A stretch of 57,418 nt of DNA from a virus. The notes beneath the pieces are model-generated. The model ran no database searches. It was not told where the DNA came from and was given only the letters and a program-made list of their open reading frames with translations. Of the stretch, positions 6,464 through 17,833 are shown piece by piece. Within the stretch, counting starts at the first letter, position 1. Each line of letters starts with the position of its first letter. The stretch lies in the IMG/VR virus record IMGVR_UViG_3300030060_003000, positions 1,609 to 59,026 of that record; one strand, given 5' to 3'. A program made the translations under genes and the position numbers.

Positions 6464-9400
6464 CTGGTGAGCATAGCATCTGCCAGACTTGTTTTCAGTT
6501 CTATTTTTACATCTAGGGCCTTTGCCTTTTCTTGTGAAAGCAGAACACTGAACTTCTCTAGCTTCTCTTTCTTTTCTTAACCTTTCTTTTTCTTTCTGCT
6601 TTTCTATTTTTTCCTCCTCTTTTTTCTTTTGTCTTATTTCTTCTATTTCACCTCTAGCATTTATAACCTCTTGGTTTCTTACACCAACATCCCAAGTGTT
6701 CCAACCAAGCAACATAGCTATACGTTGCCATGTAGAATTATCACTATTAGCTGCTTCACGTAGGTTCATAATTTTCTTATATAATCTATCTGTAGGTATA
6801 TTAGTTAACGCAGATATTGTTTGAGTAATAGGTGACCATATAGGATTATCTATATCAAATGTGTCCATATGGTCTATTTCTCTACGTTTAAACTTATAAG
6901 TTCTAAGACCTGTATTTACCTTTCTAACTTTACTACCAACAGGTGGAGATATTTGTAACATCTCAAGTATTATAGCGGCAGTGTCCATACGGAAGCCTTT
7001 TGCATCTTCTTCTATAAACTTCATCACCATATTTTTAAGTGTAGAAACAATAGCACCAGCAACTCCAATACCACGTAAGAAAGAATCAACAACACCGTTA
7101 GCAAGTCTTAAAACTGCTCTGTCTTTTTCTTCAGCTTTCTTTTTGTTTTCTTCTTCATCTTCATCGTCGAACATGTATTTAAATAATGCTTGTTGTAATG
7201 AACCAAATATTATATTCTGTACAGCGCCATAATACATTATTTTAGATATATTTGTTTTAGCATCACCCCTACCGTTTTTAAGGTCAAGTATAGCTTTTTT
7301 AGTTAACCTAGCATACTGCATTGGTGTATTTTGAAAAGCAAGTATTAATCTACCAAGTGGTGAAGCTTGTTGTGAAGAAATCATATCAGGTCTAGAAGAC
7401 TGTTGAGTTTCTTCAGTTATTTTCTGGAAGTCAGTAAATGCTTTTGCTTCAGCTTCAGCTTTTGACATACCTTGTTTCATGTATGTTTTTATTCTATTTC
7501 TATAAAAAGTAGCACCACCAGAAGCAATAGCAAAGCTATCTGCAATTTGCGTAGGTAAAAATCCAAACTCTAATAATTTATTTAAAACACCACTAACACC
7601 GTTTCTCTCTGCCATTTGTGCTATTTCATTTTCACTAACAGATCTTTGGTTACCAGCTCTTCTTTGTTTTAACATATCTGAATTAAATAGATACGCAAAG
7701 TCTTTCCAAAACTGTTTTTGGTTTGCAAATGCAGCCGCAGCTTTAGCTGGATTATTATCTGACCAGTTTATAAAGTTTACTGTTGACAACGTTTGTAATA
7801 CAGCTGATCTACCGTTAAAGAACATGATAGCACCAACAGAGTTGTTAACCCAATTTGTAAATTGATTAGTTAACTTGTTAGTACCAAAGTTTCTATTAGT
7901 ACCATTTTCCATACGCCATAGTATATCTTCCATAGCATCTCTCCAATTAGTACCTAAAGCAGCTTCTAACTTGTTCATTAAAGGACCATCTAGTCTATTA
8001 CCTTTCCAGTCACCAAATAGTTTTTGTCTGTTTTCAATAAACTCACCTAACATTTCTTTACGGCTATCACCCTGTGTCATCATGTAAAGATCCATTGCAA
8101 CTGTACTTGTTAACCAAGTTTCTGAAGGTGTTAAATAGCTAGGGTTTTTAGTAATTCTTAATATACCATTTGCATAATCAATCATTTCTTGATCTGCATT
8201 AATAGCCTTGTTTATTTGTTTAATGTCTGTTTTTGATATACCAGGAACTTCAACACCAGCTTTTGTCCACATCCAAACTCTAATACCTTGATCGTAAGTA
8301 AACTGAGTGCCAGGTATTTTTTTGTTTAACTTTCTTTTTGCCTTTGGCATAAGCTTGTTTAAAGCTTTGTAATCTACAGATAAACCTTGAGCCATACGGT
8401 TCATTTGTTCTACACCTCTAGAGTATGGATCAAACAACACATCTTTAAAAAACTGCATGTCAGCATCGCCCTTAGCTCCTTTACCTAACAATGGGTACAT
8501 TAAACCTTTAAAGTCTTCTGCACTAGGCGGTATAAAAAATTTCCATCTACCTTTCTTTTTACCAATAAGTTTAGCTTTGGCTTCAGAATATTCTTTATAC
8601 TCAGCAACACCAAGGTTTCTAGCAATCATCTCGTTTAAAGTAGAAGCCTCAGATTTACTTCTTAAAGTAGCTTGTCTAACTTTTGACTTAACATCAAACT
8701 GATCTAATATATTTTTAACAGCTTGTACATTTTTAAGAGCATCATCAGCAAAGTAAAAATCATTATAACCTTCAGCTGCTTTATCAGCAACCCACAATGC
8801 TTTTGCTTCAGCTGTACTGTTACCTAAACCAGTTATATTATTTATAGGTATGTCAAGCCCGTTATCTTTTAAAAATTTATGTATAGCTTTTTGAGCTTCT
8901 TGAGGTCTTGCTGTTAATATAAATATATCGTTAGTACCAAATTTTTCTTGTAACTTTAAAGCCTTTTTAAATAGTGGCGCTATCTTACCATCAATAACCT
9001 TGTTAAATTGTGAAAAGTCAAACTCATAACCAAGATCAGCTAAGCTTTCGTATTCAGCAGCATATTGTGCAGGTGTTAACGTACCAGTTGTACCATCTGG
9101 TCTTGTAAACTCAACTAAAGATTTACTTGTAGCAAGTGTGTCGTCAAAATCTAATACACTTATACCTTTACGATTAGCTGACTTTAAAGTTCGAGCATCG
9201 TTGTTTAATTTACCTAACTTAGTTTCTTTTGCTACTTCATCACGCGTTTTAAATAAGTCGTTTATTTTAGTAAGATCAGCTATACGCGTGTCAGCTTTTT
9301 GACCGCTTATGTGATATATTTTTTCTAATATATTAGGAAAAGCTTTTAACCCTTGAGTTATTCTAGCGTGACCTAATCTACTTGTTTGCCCTAACTCATC

Positions 9401-12400
9401 AATAATATCCATTACATATTTAGGACCAAAAAACTGCGTATGATCTTTGTGTATATTATCAAACACACTATCATCATATTTTCCTTGTATAATAGATGTA
9501 ATTACATCAGCAGAAGTATTTGCAGAAGCTCCTATATGTTCTCCTTTAACAACAAGACCTTTATATGTAGCTATGTTTGCAGATCTTTCAATTTCAGCTT
9601 CAGTCATCTTAGGATTCTTCTTTCTTACATCAGCTAACTTTCTATTGTAAACAAATTCGTAATCGTCATACTTACTTAACTTATCTACAAAAGCATCGTA
9701 ATCCGCATCAATCTCAGCTAATTTAAATTTAGTGTTATCAATATAATTACCAAACATAAAGTAATCTATACCACTTAAAGCTCTAGTACCAGATACTATG
9801 TTTGTTTGTATAGCGCCTAGTGTTACTAAATCAATATCTTTTATTTTACCATCTTTATAAGCTTGATTTATTTTATTCCAAAAATATTTTAAATGACCTA
9901 AGTTTGAAATGTTTGCTTTTTCAATAGTGTTTTTAATTTTTTCTAGTGCAGCAAGCTTTTCACTAATAGTAGCATTACTATGTAGTAAAGGTGTATACAT
10001 TTTTCTTAGCTTTGTGTTTTTCTTATTAGCTAATAATATATCTTGTGATTCGTAACCTGTATTGTCGTTAGTTAATTTACCTTTGTTTTTTAACTGATCT
10101 CTATAAAAAGGAGCTTCACCATTATATTTAGCAGAGTTTTTAGCAGCATCTAAAGCTCTGTTAAAATAACCTAATATAGCCATATCACCACCTAAAGCAT
10201 CAATAAATCCTCTATCCATACCATAATCATTAACTAGCATGTTTACCATTTTAGAGTAACGCTGTGCATTTTCGTTTGCTTTTTTATCTTTACCTCTAAG
10301 TTGATGACCTTTGTTTTTAACCATATCTGCTAGTTCAGCAGGAATACCTGGGTGGTTAGTTATTTGTTTTAACAAACCTATGTTATCTCTAGTTACGTTA
10401 CCAGCGTAAAGATCTTCTAATATAAACTCTGCAACGCTACCTAAACCAGGATATTGAGCGTCTAATATAGCAATTTCTATATCAGTATTTTCAGATTCAA
10501 TACCGTTTTTAACAGCATTTCTAACAACTGGCATTACTAAAGACAGCATACCTTCTTGATCGTAATTTTTAAGTATTAAAGTTCTATCTATTTTTCTATC
10601 GCTTTTTAACACGTTACCTCTTTCGAGTTGTTCTACGGCCTGTACAACAGCGTTATCAGCAAGCTCACCATATAACAGCTCTTGTCTTGATTTAAATATA
10701 TCAGCAATATCTGTTTCACCAATTAGCTGTGATCTAAATTGTTCTAAACCTATTTCTTGAGCCATAGCTCTAGTTAGTGTATCAAGACCACCTCTTCTAA
10801 GCTCTGTCATTGTAGTACCATTAAAAAACTTTTTAATAATATCTATAGACGTTATATCAGTCATAGCTTTAGGGTTACGTCTGATTTTTTGTTTACCATC
10901 AGTCATGCCTTTGTATGGACCTTTTTCGCTTGATCTGTAAAAATCTACTTGACCAGGTTTTGTACCTTTAGTTCTACCTTGAAAGTCTGTTGTCCATACC
11001 TTTGTACCATCTTCTTGTATAACTAGCTTCTGTACAGCTTTAGGCAAGTTTTTAGCTAACCAAGTAGTTGGCATGTGTTTTAATATAAGAGCTTTGTTTT
11101 TAGGAGTTTTTAACCACATCTCTACTTCTTGTGGTGTTTTACCCATTATAGCTTCTATAACTTGTTGTATAGGATTTTTTTCTTTGTAAAATTCTTTTTT
11201 AAGAGCTGAAACCAAAGGACTTACTACAGCGTTTTTACCACGTTCTGCGGTTATACTAGGTAAAATACCTCCTAGGTTTAATTTAACATGATCTAAGACA
11301 GTATTTTTATTTTCTTGACTAAGAGCTAATCCATCAGTAAAAGGTGTTTCAGGGGTTAAAACATTTCCGTCGTCATCAAAATCAGCATCAGTGTCATCGT
11401 CTGTTAAAACTCTATTAGCAGTATCTAAATCACTTAAAAATTGATCTTGAACACCAAGTCTTTTTGCTAATGACTGAGCTCTTAAATTAAGTCTATTGCT
11501 TAAAAATTTATCCATGTTTTGTATAGCTGGATCATATTCTCTTATAAGTAAATCAGCCGCATCAGTTAATAACGTTTGTACATAAGTTTTTCTATCTAAA
11601 CCTTTTTTAAGCTCTGCAGGTATTCTATCGTAAAGTCTTTTTGTTATACTTTCTACAATACCGCCTACTTCACTTTCAAAAGCAGATCTTTTATTAGAAT
11701 TTGTAGTAAACTCACCATCAGAATCCATCATAAACATGTCTGAAATCATTGGTGCTATATCTGATTTTTTAGGTTTGTTGTTAGTTCTTTGATCTAATAT
11801 ACCTTGTAAGTTAGATTTTGATTTTAACACACCAAGACCACTAATTGTTTCAATACCTTTTCTTTTTCTAGCTTCTATTCTAGCCCTAGCCATTGGACTT
11901 TCTTTACCTCTTTGAAAGTTTTTTCTAAAATCATTAAAGTAATAAGCCGCGGCTTCAGGTGTATTTATTTCAAAATCTGCGTTTACTAAAGCTTTAGCTC
12001 TTTTACCAAGACCTGGTTTTGCTTTAGCAAGTTTTCTTTGTACAACACCGTTGTTTATAGTTCCACCTTCAGCATCAATAGCATCCTCAACATAAGTACC
12101 AAATTCCATGTGGAATTTTAAGTCTTGATCTAACCAGTTTATGTTTGGATCTACAGCTCCTATATTATCAAACCTTGACATAGCTTGAGCGTATATATGC
12201 GGTGCGTTTTCTTTAATCCACAAAGCTAGATTTTGAGTATAAACAGCCATTTCTTGAGGAGTAAAAGCTTTTGTATCAGCAGCGTGTCTAGTTTCATGCG
12301 CCCAAACTGTACCAACTTCAAAAACAGGGTCTGCTTGGTTTAATAATTTAGTAGCTTGAGATGCATCTGCCGCTATTAATATATTAGGCCCATCTAAATA

Positions 12401-15400
12401 AGCTCCATTAGTTTCTCCACTTCTAACTTCTTCAATTAATCTTTCTAGGTTTAACATTTCTTGTTCGCTAAGCTTTTCTTCTTGAGCTAGTTTACGTATA
12501 TCATACTCAAAACCTTTGTCACTTACTTGAACAACTCTTGGCGCTCCTTTTTGTTTATCAAATATTACTTCAGCATTTATTTGTTGATCTGTGTTTTTAG
12601 CTATTGCGTTACCAGTCATTGCTGCAAATACTCTACCAACTCTTAAGTATGCAGCTTCTTCAGCTTTTTTAGCTCTTCTTTGTCTTTTCTTACCATCTTT
12701 AGTTCTTGCCTGAGCAAATGGAGCTCCATAAACATCGTTTTCTATCATTTCTGTTATACCAGGAGTTTTCTTAGCTCTATTTATTAAGTTTTTATTCATA
12801 TCAGCTTTAATAGCTTCATGAACCATTAATGTTTTTTCTTGGTCAGAAAGATCTTTATAACGAGAGTCTGTCTTTAAAAAGTTTTCATGAACTACTTGAC
12901 CTCTTTGTCCCCATGCTTTCCAGCCTTCTTTATAGTTGATAGAGTTTAATATATTCTTATCAGTATCTAAAGCATCTTTTAATCTAGACTCATAATCTTT
13001 TCTAGCTTCACCTTGTAAACTTTCTGTGTGTTGTTTTACTTTTTGTTCTCTAATTTGATAACTGTCACCCTCTATTACACCGGCTTCAGCATATATACCG
13101 TCTAACACATAACCATTACGCATTAGTTGACTCATTTTTTTACCACCAAGTAAAAGTGTTGCAACTTCATTATTACTTGAAAGTCTAGCTTGTGTGTTTG
13201 CTTCAACAACAAGAGCTTCTCTATAAAGATTTTTTTGTACTTCATCGGTTGATCTAGCTATTTTCATAGCTAACTCTTCTTGTCTATTTTTAGAGTTTTG
13301 ATATTTAGCTCTAGCGTTTTGTATATCTGCGTTAAAAAATCTTTTATGTATAGATGGAACTGCTACACCAGGAATATTCATTGTACCACCTGTAATTATA
13401 GAGCTAAATATAACATCTTCCCAACCTTCGTACTCAAAATCTCTATTTAATATTAAAGCTTCAGACGCGGCATCACCAAAGTGTATAGCAAGTTCTTCAA
13501 CAACTTCACCAGCAGTTCTAGTTCCTATAGCAGCAAGTGAGTTTGCAATATAAGCGGTGTTTCCAAGTGTTATAGCTTTTGTTATATCAGTTGTAGCGCT
13601 ACTACCTATTAAACCTCTAGCTGTTTTACTAGCGTTAGGTATTGTACCTAAAGCAAAGGCAATACCACCTTCAATACAACCACTAGCTAAAGACTGTAAT
13701 ATTATTTGATTATCACTCATATCACCAAGAGTAATAGTTTGTTCTAATGAAGCTAATCTATTGTAATAATCTTCAGCAGACATGTTATCTTTGTTAGCCA
13801 TTAACTCTTCTCTTGCTTCTTTAGCATATTCAGCGGCGTTTTGCTGTATAGTTAAATCAGCTCTTTTACTACCACCAGCGTTAATACCAAAAGCAGTCGC
13901 TGTTAAAGCACTAGCAATATTATAAGCACCTGCAGCACTACCAAGCGCTAAACCAGCAGCTCCTTGAGTTCCTACAGCTAATAAAACGTTTGGCATTTGT
14001 TGAGCTAAAGTTATAAGACCCTGTCTACGTAATTGACCACTTGACCTAGCGGTTTTGTAGTCCATAGCTTGTTCGTAATACTCTTTACCATTTAATCTAC
14101 TAGCATGCATTGTTATAGCATTTTTATTACCAAACAAAGCTGGTATACTATAACCTATATTTTCCCAAGCACTACTCCACTCGTTTAACAATATATTTGA
14201 AAGATCATTTTCTCTAGTTAATATCTTGTTTATACGTTGGTCATCTTGATTATCTTTCATGAAAGTCATGTATTCTTTAGACCATGCTTTTCTTTCTTGT
14301 AGATGTAAATCACTATAAGCAGCCTCGTTAGAAGCTATTTCGTTAAATTTTTCTTGATGATATTTTATTGCAGGATTATCAGGGTTGTTAGAAAAAGCTT
14401 TATATAAAACAGTACCATCTTTTAATCTTTTCATTTCAACACCAACACCATCTTTCTGGGCGTTTAACCTAACTCTTTTTAATTGCTCAATTACTTTTTT
14501 CTGATTGTTTACAAACTTATCATCAATTTTAGTTGCAGCTTGTTTTCTTATTTCACCTTGTTTATACAAATCAAACTTTCTACTTTCGGCCCACCAATTA
14601 GTTTCTACATCACGCTCACCTTCTCTGTTTTGTTTGTTATATAATACGTCCCAAGATTTTTTTAAGTTAAAATCATGTTGTTCGTCTATTGAACCAGCAG
14701 CTTGTTTATCTCTTTGTAATTTAGCTTGATCAAATATAATTTTATCTTCATCAGATAACTGCTCTCGTATTTCATCACTAAACACAGTTTCATATCTTGT
14801 TTTTTCCCAACCATCAACAGTGACTGGCATCACAACACTTCTATTACCAACTTGTGTAAGTTTTTCTTCTTTTATCTCAGTGTTAAGGTGTTTTTCAAGT
14901 ATAGTATAACCTTCTTCAGACATACCGTCTGTTACAATTTTTAAGTCTGTTTTTGATCGTGGGGATTTTGCGTAGTCTAGGATAGCGTCATCTCTTGTCG
15001 CTATATTTGGATTGTTTATTTGTATTTCTTTATATAAATTAGCTTCACGCTTAGCTATGTTAGCTTTAGCGTTATCCATTTTATTTTTTTCTTCGTCTGT
15101 AAAAGTGTCTTTTTTACTAAGAAAGTTTTTTATTTCAGCTGGATTACCCTCAAATATAACCTCACCATCTCTTGTTACAGAGTAACCTTGTACATTACCA
15201 TCGGTTGCGGTGGCGCTAGGTTGTATTGAAACATTTACACCGTTTTTACTATAAAAATTATTAGCACCATTTAAATCGTCTTGTTCAAAAGAAGTAAATA
15301 AACCACCAGCTCTATCAGTATCACCTTTTACACCAGTTAATAAATTATAACCATATTCTCTTGTAGCTATTTCCTCTTGATTAGCCACCTTACCGTCCAT

Positions 15401-16021
15401 CAATTTTTTAACTTGCATCCATTTTTGATAGTTTAACATCTCAGGACCAGTTAAACCTAATTCTTTTTGAAGTTCTGTGTCAACGTTTTTGTTAGTAAAA
15501 AAAAGTTCTGGATTATCAAACATACCAGGATCTAAATCTATTTCTATTTCTTTACCATCTATGCTAAATACTATTTCACCAGACTGTGCTTGCATGTCAA
15601 CTTTTCCATCTAAAAATATATCTGGATAAGTTTCTTTAAACCAATTAACAAGTTCGCCTGAATTTTTATCTAAGAAAGGCTTAAAGTTACCTTCATCAAA
15701 AGCTGTCTTTACTAAATCACTATCAACACCTTCTCCAGCTATCATTGCTGATTTATCTAAAGCTTTAGCATTGTTAACTCTTTCTAACTTTGCCTTTTCC
15801 GCTGCATCTCTTTCTTTTTGAATCTGCTCGTTATACTTTTGGTCAGCCGCAATTTGTTTTTTTATTAAGGCATTTTGATCGGCAACCCAAGCGTTGTTCT
15901 TGTCAACCACGTATTTATCAAGAGTCTGACGTATGGTAGCGCCAGGAACTCTGTTTTTATACATGTGCTCATATATTTGCTGCATTTCAGCTTTATGCTG
16001 ATCGTTTAATTCAAATTTCAT
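6461..16021 (-). CDS. Giant polyvalent virion protein with zincin, HAD and zinc-knuckle motifs
   Basis: A 3186-residue single ORF. Visible parts: an N-terminal coiled-coil-rich region; small-residue hydrophobic stretches near residues 660-720 and 765-790 that could insert in a membrane; a zincin motif WAHETRHAAD (H1242, E1243, H1246); a HAD-type hydrolase with DFDDT (D2291, D2293), ILTARP (~2368-2373) and FADD (~2423-2426); a C-terminal region (~2870-3130, RPDMISSQQASPLGRLILAF) of a type I associate with large polyvalent proteins; and a final Cys3His zinc module (C3159, C3171, C3182, H3185). Multi-enzyme proteins of this kind are thought to be ejected with phage DNA. Its place after the nozzle and internal protein genes fits that. 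Overall class likely; each activity inferred. Confidence 0.75.
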   Translation of the reverse strand: MKFELNDQHKAEMQQIYEHMYKNRVPGATIRQTLDKYVVDKNNAWVADQNALIKKQIAADQKYNEQIQKERDAAEKAKLERVNNAKALDKSAMIAGEGVDSDLVKTAFDEGNFKPFLDKNSGELVNWFKETYPDIFLDGKVDMQAQSGEIVFSIDGKEIEIDLDPGMFDNPELFFTNKNVDTELQKELGLTGPEMLNYQKWMQVKKLMDGKVANQEEIATREYGYNLLTGVKGDTDRAGGLFTSFEQDDLNGANNFYSKNGVNVSIQPSATATDGNVQGYSVTRDGEVIFEGNPAEIKNFLSKKDTFTDEEKNKMDNAKANIAKREANLYKEIQINNPNIATRDDAILDYAKSPRSKTDLKIVTDGMSEEGYTILEKHLNTEIKEEKLTQVGNRSVVMPVTVDGWEKTRYETVFSDEIREQLSDEDKIIFDQAKLQRDKQAAGSIDEQHDFNLKKSWDVLYNKQNREGERDVETNWWAESRKFDLYKQGEIRKQAATKIDDKFVNNQKKVIEQLKRVRLNAQKDGVGVEMKRLKDGTVLYKAFSNNPDNPAIKYHQEKFNEIASNEAAYSDLHLQERKAWSKEYMTFMKDNQDDQRINKILTRENDLSNILLNEWSSAWENIGYSIPALFGNKNAITMHASRLNGKEYYEQAMDYKTARSSGQLRRQGLITLAQQMPNVLLAVGTQGAAGLALGSAAGAYNIASALTATAFGINAGGSKRADLTIQQNAAEYAKEAREELMANKDNMSAEDYYNRLASLEQTITLGDMSDNQIILQSLASGCIEGGIAFALGTIPNASKTARGLIGSSATTDITKAITLGNTAYIANSLAAIGTRTAGEVVEELAIHFGDAASEALILNRDFEYEGWEDVIFSSIITGGTMNIPGVAVPSIHKRFFNADIQNARAKYQNSKNRQEELAMKIARSTDEVQKNLYREALVVEANTQARLSSNNEVATLLLGGKKMSQLMRNGYVLDGIYAEAGVIEGDSYQIREQKVKQHTESLQGEARKDYESRLKDALDTDKNILNSINYKEGWKAWGQRGQVVHENFLKTDSRYKDLSDQEKTLMVHEAIKADMNKNLINRAKKTPGITEMIENDVYGAPFAQARTKDGKKRQRRAKKAEEAAYLRVGRVFAAMTGNAIAKNTDQQINAEVIFDKQKGAPRVVQVSDKGFEYDIRKLAQEEKLSEQEMLNLERLIEEVRSGETNGAYLDGPNILIAADASQATKLLNQADPVFEVGTVWAHETRHAADTKAFTPQEMAVYTQNLALWIKENAPHIYAQAMSRFDNIGAVDPNINWLDQDLKFHMEFGTYVEDAIDAEGGTINNGVVQRKLAKAKPGLGKRAKALVNADFEINTPEAAAYYFNDFRKNFQRGKESPMARARIEARKRKGIETISGLGVLKSKSNLQGILDQRTNNKPKKSDIAPMISDMFMMDSDGEFTTNSNKRSAFESEVGGIVESITKRLYDRIPAELKKGLDRKTYVQTLLTDAADLLIREYDPAIQNMDKFLSNRLNLRAQSLAKRLGVQDQFLSDLDTANRVLTDDDTDADFDDDGNVLTPETPFTDGLALSQENKNTVLDHVKLNLGGILPSITAERGKNAVVSPLVSALKKEFYKEKNPIQQVIEAIMGKTPQEVEMWLKTPKNKALILKHMPTTWLAKNLPKAVQKLVIQEDGTKVWTTDFQGRTKGTKPGQVDFYRSSEKGPYKGMTDGKQKIRRNPKAMTDITSIDIIKKFFNGTTMTELRRGGLDTLTRAMAQEIGLEQFRSQLIGETDIADIFKSRQELLYGELADNAVVQAVEQLERGNVLKSDRKIDRTLILKNYDQEGMLSLVMPVVRNAVKNGIESENTDIEIAILDAQYPGLGSVAEFILEDLYAGNVTRDNIGLLKQITNHPGIPAELADMVKNKGHQLRGKDKKANENAQRYSKMVNMLVNDYGMDRGFIDALGGDMAILGYFNRALDAAKNSAKYNGEAPFYRDQLKNKGKLTNDNTGYESQDILLANKKNTKLRKMYTPLLHSNATISEKLAALEKIKNTIEKANISNLGHLKYFWNKINQAYKDGKIKDIDLVTLGAIQTNIVSGTRALSGIDYFMFGNYIDNTKFKLAEIDADYDAFVDKLSKYDDYEFVYNRKLADVRKKNPKMTEAEIERSANIATYKGLVVKGEHIGASANTSADVITSIIQGKYDDSVFDNIHKDHTQFFGPKYVMDIIDELGQTSRLGHARITQGLKAFPNILEKIYHISGQKADTRIADLTKINDLFKTRDEVAKETKLGKLNNDARTLKSANRKGISVLDFDDTLATSKSLVEFTRPDGTTGTLTPAQYAAEYESLADLGYEFDFSQFNKVIDGKIAPLFKKALKLQEKFGTNDIFILTARPQEAQKAIHKFLKDNGLDIPINNITGLGNSTAEAKALWVADKAAEGYNDFYFADDALKNVQAVKNILDQFDVKSKVRQATLRSKSEASTLNEMIARNLGVAEYKEYSEAKAKLIGKKKGRWKFFIPPSAEDFKGLMYPLLGKGAKGDADMQFFKDVLFDPYSRGVEQMNRMAQGLSVDYKALNKLMPKAKRKLNKKIPGTQFTYDQGIRVWMWTKAGVEVPGISKTDIKQINKAINADQEMIDYANGILRITKNPSYLTPSETWLTSTVAMDLYMMTQGDSRKEMLGEFIENRQKLFGDWKGNRLDGPLMNKLEAALGTNWRDAMEDILWRMENGTNRNFGTNKLTNQFTNWVNNSVGAIMFFNGRSAVLQTLSTVNFINWSDNNPAKAAAAFANQKQFWKDFAYLFNSDMLKQRRAGNQRSVSENEIAQMAERNGVSGVLNKLLEFGFLPTQIADSFAIASGGATFYRNRIKTYMKQGMSKAEAEAKAFTDFQKITEETQQSSRPDMISSQQASPLGRLILAFQNTPMQYARLTKKAILDLKNGRGDAKTNISKIMYYGAVQNIIFGSLQQALFKYMFDDEDEEENKKKAEEKDRAVLRLANGVVDSFLRGIGVAGAIVSTLKNMVMKFIEEDAKGFRMDTAAIILEMLQISPPVGSKVRKVNTGLRTYKFKRREIDHMDTFDIDNPIWSPITQTISALTNIPTDRLYKKIMNLREAANSDNSTWQRIAMLLGWNTWDVGVRNQEVINARGEIEEIRQKKKEEEKIEKQKEKERLRKEREAREVQCSAFTRKGKGPRCKNRTENKSGRCYAHQ

Positions 16022-16024
16022 TTA

Positions 16025-17830
16025 TTAGCTTTCTTTTTGTATATTTTCTAATATTGCGTCGTAATCAACAGTACCATCCGAACCAGTTGGTACATTTTGT
16101 GCATAACCTAATTGTTTGTCTTCAGCGGCAGTACCTCTACCAATCATTCTGTTATATTGATTTTCAAAGTCTGAAACTATATAATTAGACATCATATCTA
16201 CAAGAGTATCTTCGTTAAAATTAGGATTTTCTCTATTAGTTAAAGCATCCATTAAAGCAGCTTGATCTTCTTCTGATAGTTTTTCAAATTCTTCTCTACT
16301 TATTTTACCGTCATCGTCTTCAATACCTTTTAAACCTAAACCTTCATAAGTAAACATGTTTGAATCTAGCAAGTCATCAACAAAATTTCTACCATTACCA
16401 AGAACGTCATCATTCATTAATGATACTAAATTACCATCTCTTATAGTTTTTTGAACTTGGTTTCGAGTATCTTTTCTCATGTTTTCAAAATCAGCGGTAA
16501 AATTATTATCACCATCACCAGAAGATATAGCAACATCTTCTAAAGCCTTAGCTTTTATTCCGTCTCTAACTTTTTGTATACTATTTATAGTAACAACATC
16601 TTCTTTTGAATCATATAGCTTTTGCTCAATTTCATTTTTAGTATATTCTTTACCGTTAACATTAAAAGTTGTTACCACTTTACCATCAACCATTTTAGTG
16701 CTAACTTTTGTTGAAGGATCTATTACAGCTTTTAAAATTTTTTGAGTTTCTGCATCTAAATTTTTAATTAAGTTTGGAGATTCTTTACCGTCAACACTTT
16801 GTGTGTCAAAAGTTTTTGCAACATCCATACGTAAGTCTTTTAAGTTTGCTGTTTCTGCAGCATAAGTATTCATTTGACCTTGCAATTTAGCTTGCAATTC
16901 TTTATCACCATCTAAAACAGCTTGATCATAATCACCTTGCATAGCAGTTATATTAGTTGTAAACGCATCAAAATAGTTATCACCCAAAGCACCAGCGGTG
17001 TCTAAAACACCTTGTGACAACTCTTGACCTTCTTTTTTAGCAGCAGCATTTTCTTTTTTTGTTTCTTCTCTCTTTGTTTTTATATCTTTAGCAAAACTTT
17101 TAGCTACATCTACAAGGCCATCGGCTCTTGTACCAGCTTTTTGATCTACTCCAGATAACGCACCAGCTCTATAAGCACTTATTAATCCCGTATCAACTGC
17201 TTTTAACGGTGACTTCATTGGAGCTGGACTTGCTAAACTAGCTACAGAACTAGCAGCGTTAGTGATACCACCCCACATTTGATCGTTAGCAGCTTGTTCT
17301 TTCATATTGGCAGCCTCAAGATCAGCACTAGCCATAGCCATAAGATTAGAAACCTTGTTTCTTTCCATATCTCTAGACATAATTTCACCCTGTCTTTCTT
17401 GACTTTGTATTTGAGACGCAGCTTGTCTTTCTAATTGTTGGTTAGCTTGTTCTTGTTGACCAATTGATATAGCTGCTTTTTGAGAGTCTATGCTACCTTG
17501 ATTAGCTAATGTTTGAGCTAAAGCAGCAATACCAGAACTACCAGCAGAACCTTTCATTTGATTTAGTATATTGGCTTGATTTTGCTGTTGTTGAGCTTTA
17601 ATAAACTCAGCTTCTTGTTGGTTCACAGCAAGATCTTCCATTTTGTTCTCCATATTAGCAAAAGGATTACTAGTATCTAGTTGTTCAAATTGGTTTTTTC
17701 TTTGTTCTATTTCGGCTTTAGCTATTTTAGCTTCTGCTTCAGCGGCTTTTTTTCTTTTAGAACCTCCGATAGCTTGAGCTACACCAGCACCAACACCAAC
17801 AGCGGCAGCACCTACTAGTAAAAAACTCAT
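16025..17830 (-). CDS. Internal virion / ejection protein
   Basis: A 601-residue protein. Residues 1-23 (MSFLLVGAAAVGVGAGVAQA) form a glycine-zipper-like hydrophobic helix. A long Gln/Ala/Glu-rich coiled coil (~28-185), a segment SPAPMKSPLK (201-210) like the SPLK element of the tagged small proteins, and a mostly helical acidic C-terminal half follow. An N-terminal membrane-active helix plus long coiled coil is typical of podovirus internal core proteins such as the T7 gp14/gp15 group, by architecture rather than sequence. It sits three bases upstream of the polyvalent protein gene, and the two probably travel together inside the virion. Confidence 0.62.
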   Translation of the reverse strand: MSFLLVGAAAVGVGAGVAQAIGGSKRKKAAEAEAKIAKAEIEQRKNQFEQLDTSNPFANMENKMEDLAVNQQEAEFIKAQQQQNQANILNQMKGSAGSSGIAALAQTLANQGSIDSQKAAISIGQQEQANQQLERQAASQIQSQERQGEIMSRDMERNKVSNLMAMASADLEAANMKEQAANDQMWGGITNAASSVASLASPAPMKSPLKAVDTGLISAYRAGALSGVDQKAGTRADGLVDVAKSFAKDIKTKREETKKENAAAKKEGQELSQGVLDTAGALGDNYFDAFTTNITAMQGDYDQAVLDGDKELQAKLQGQMNTYAAETANLKDLRMDVAKTFDTQSVDGKESPNLIKNLDAETQKILKAVIDPSTKVSTKMVDGKVVTTFNVNGKEYTKNEIEQKLYDSKEDVVTINSIQKVRDGIKAKALEDVAISSGDGDNNFTADFENMRKDTRNQVQKTIRDGNLVSLMNDDVLGNGRNFVDDLLDSNMFTYEGLGLKGIEDDDGKISREEFEKLSEEDQAALMDALTNRENPNFNEDTLVDMMSNYIVSDFENQYNRMIGRGTAAEDKQLGYAQNVPTGSDGTVDYDAILENIQKES

Positions 17831-17833
17831 ATC

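Noticed and set aside
6461-16021. Virion RNA polymerase in the 3186-residue protein (it has a DFQGR phrase like the T/DxxGR motif and an MYYG phrase)
   Set aside because: The other single-subunit polymerase motifs (A, B with spaced R/K/YG, and C with HDS) are not found in the right order. The two phrases alone are likely chance.
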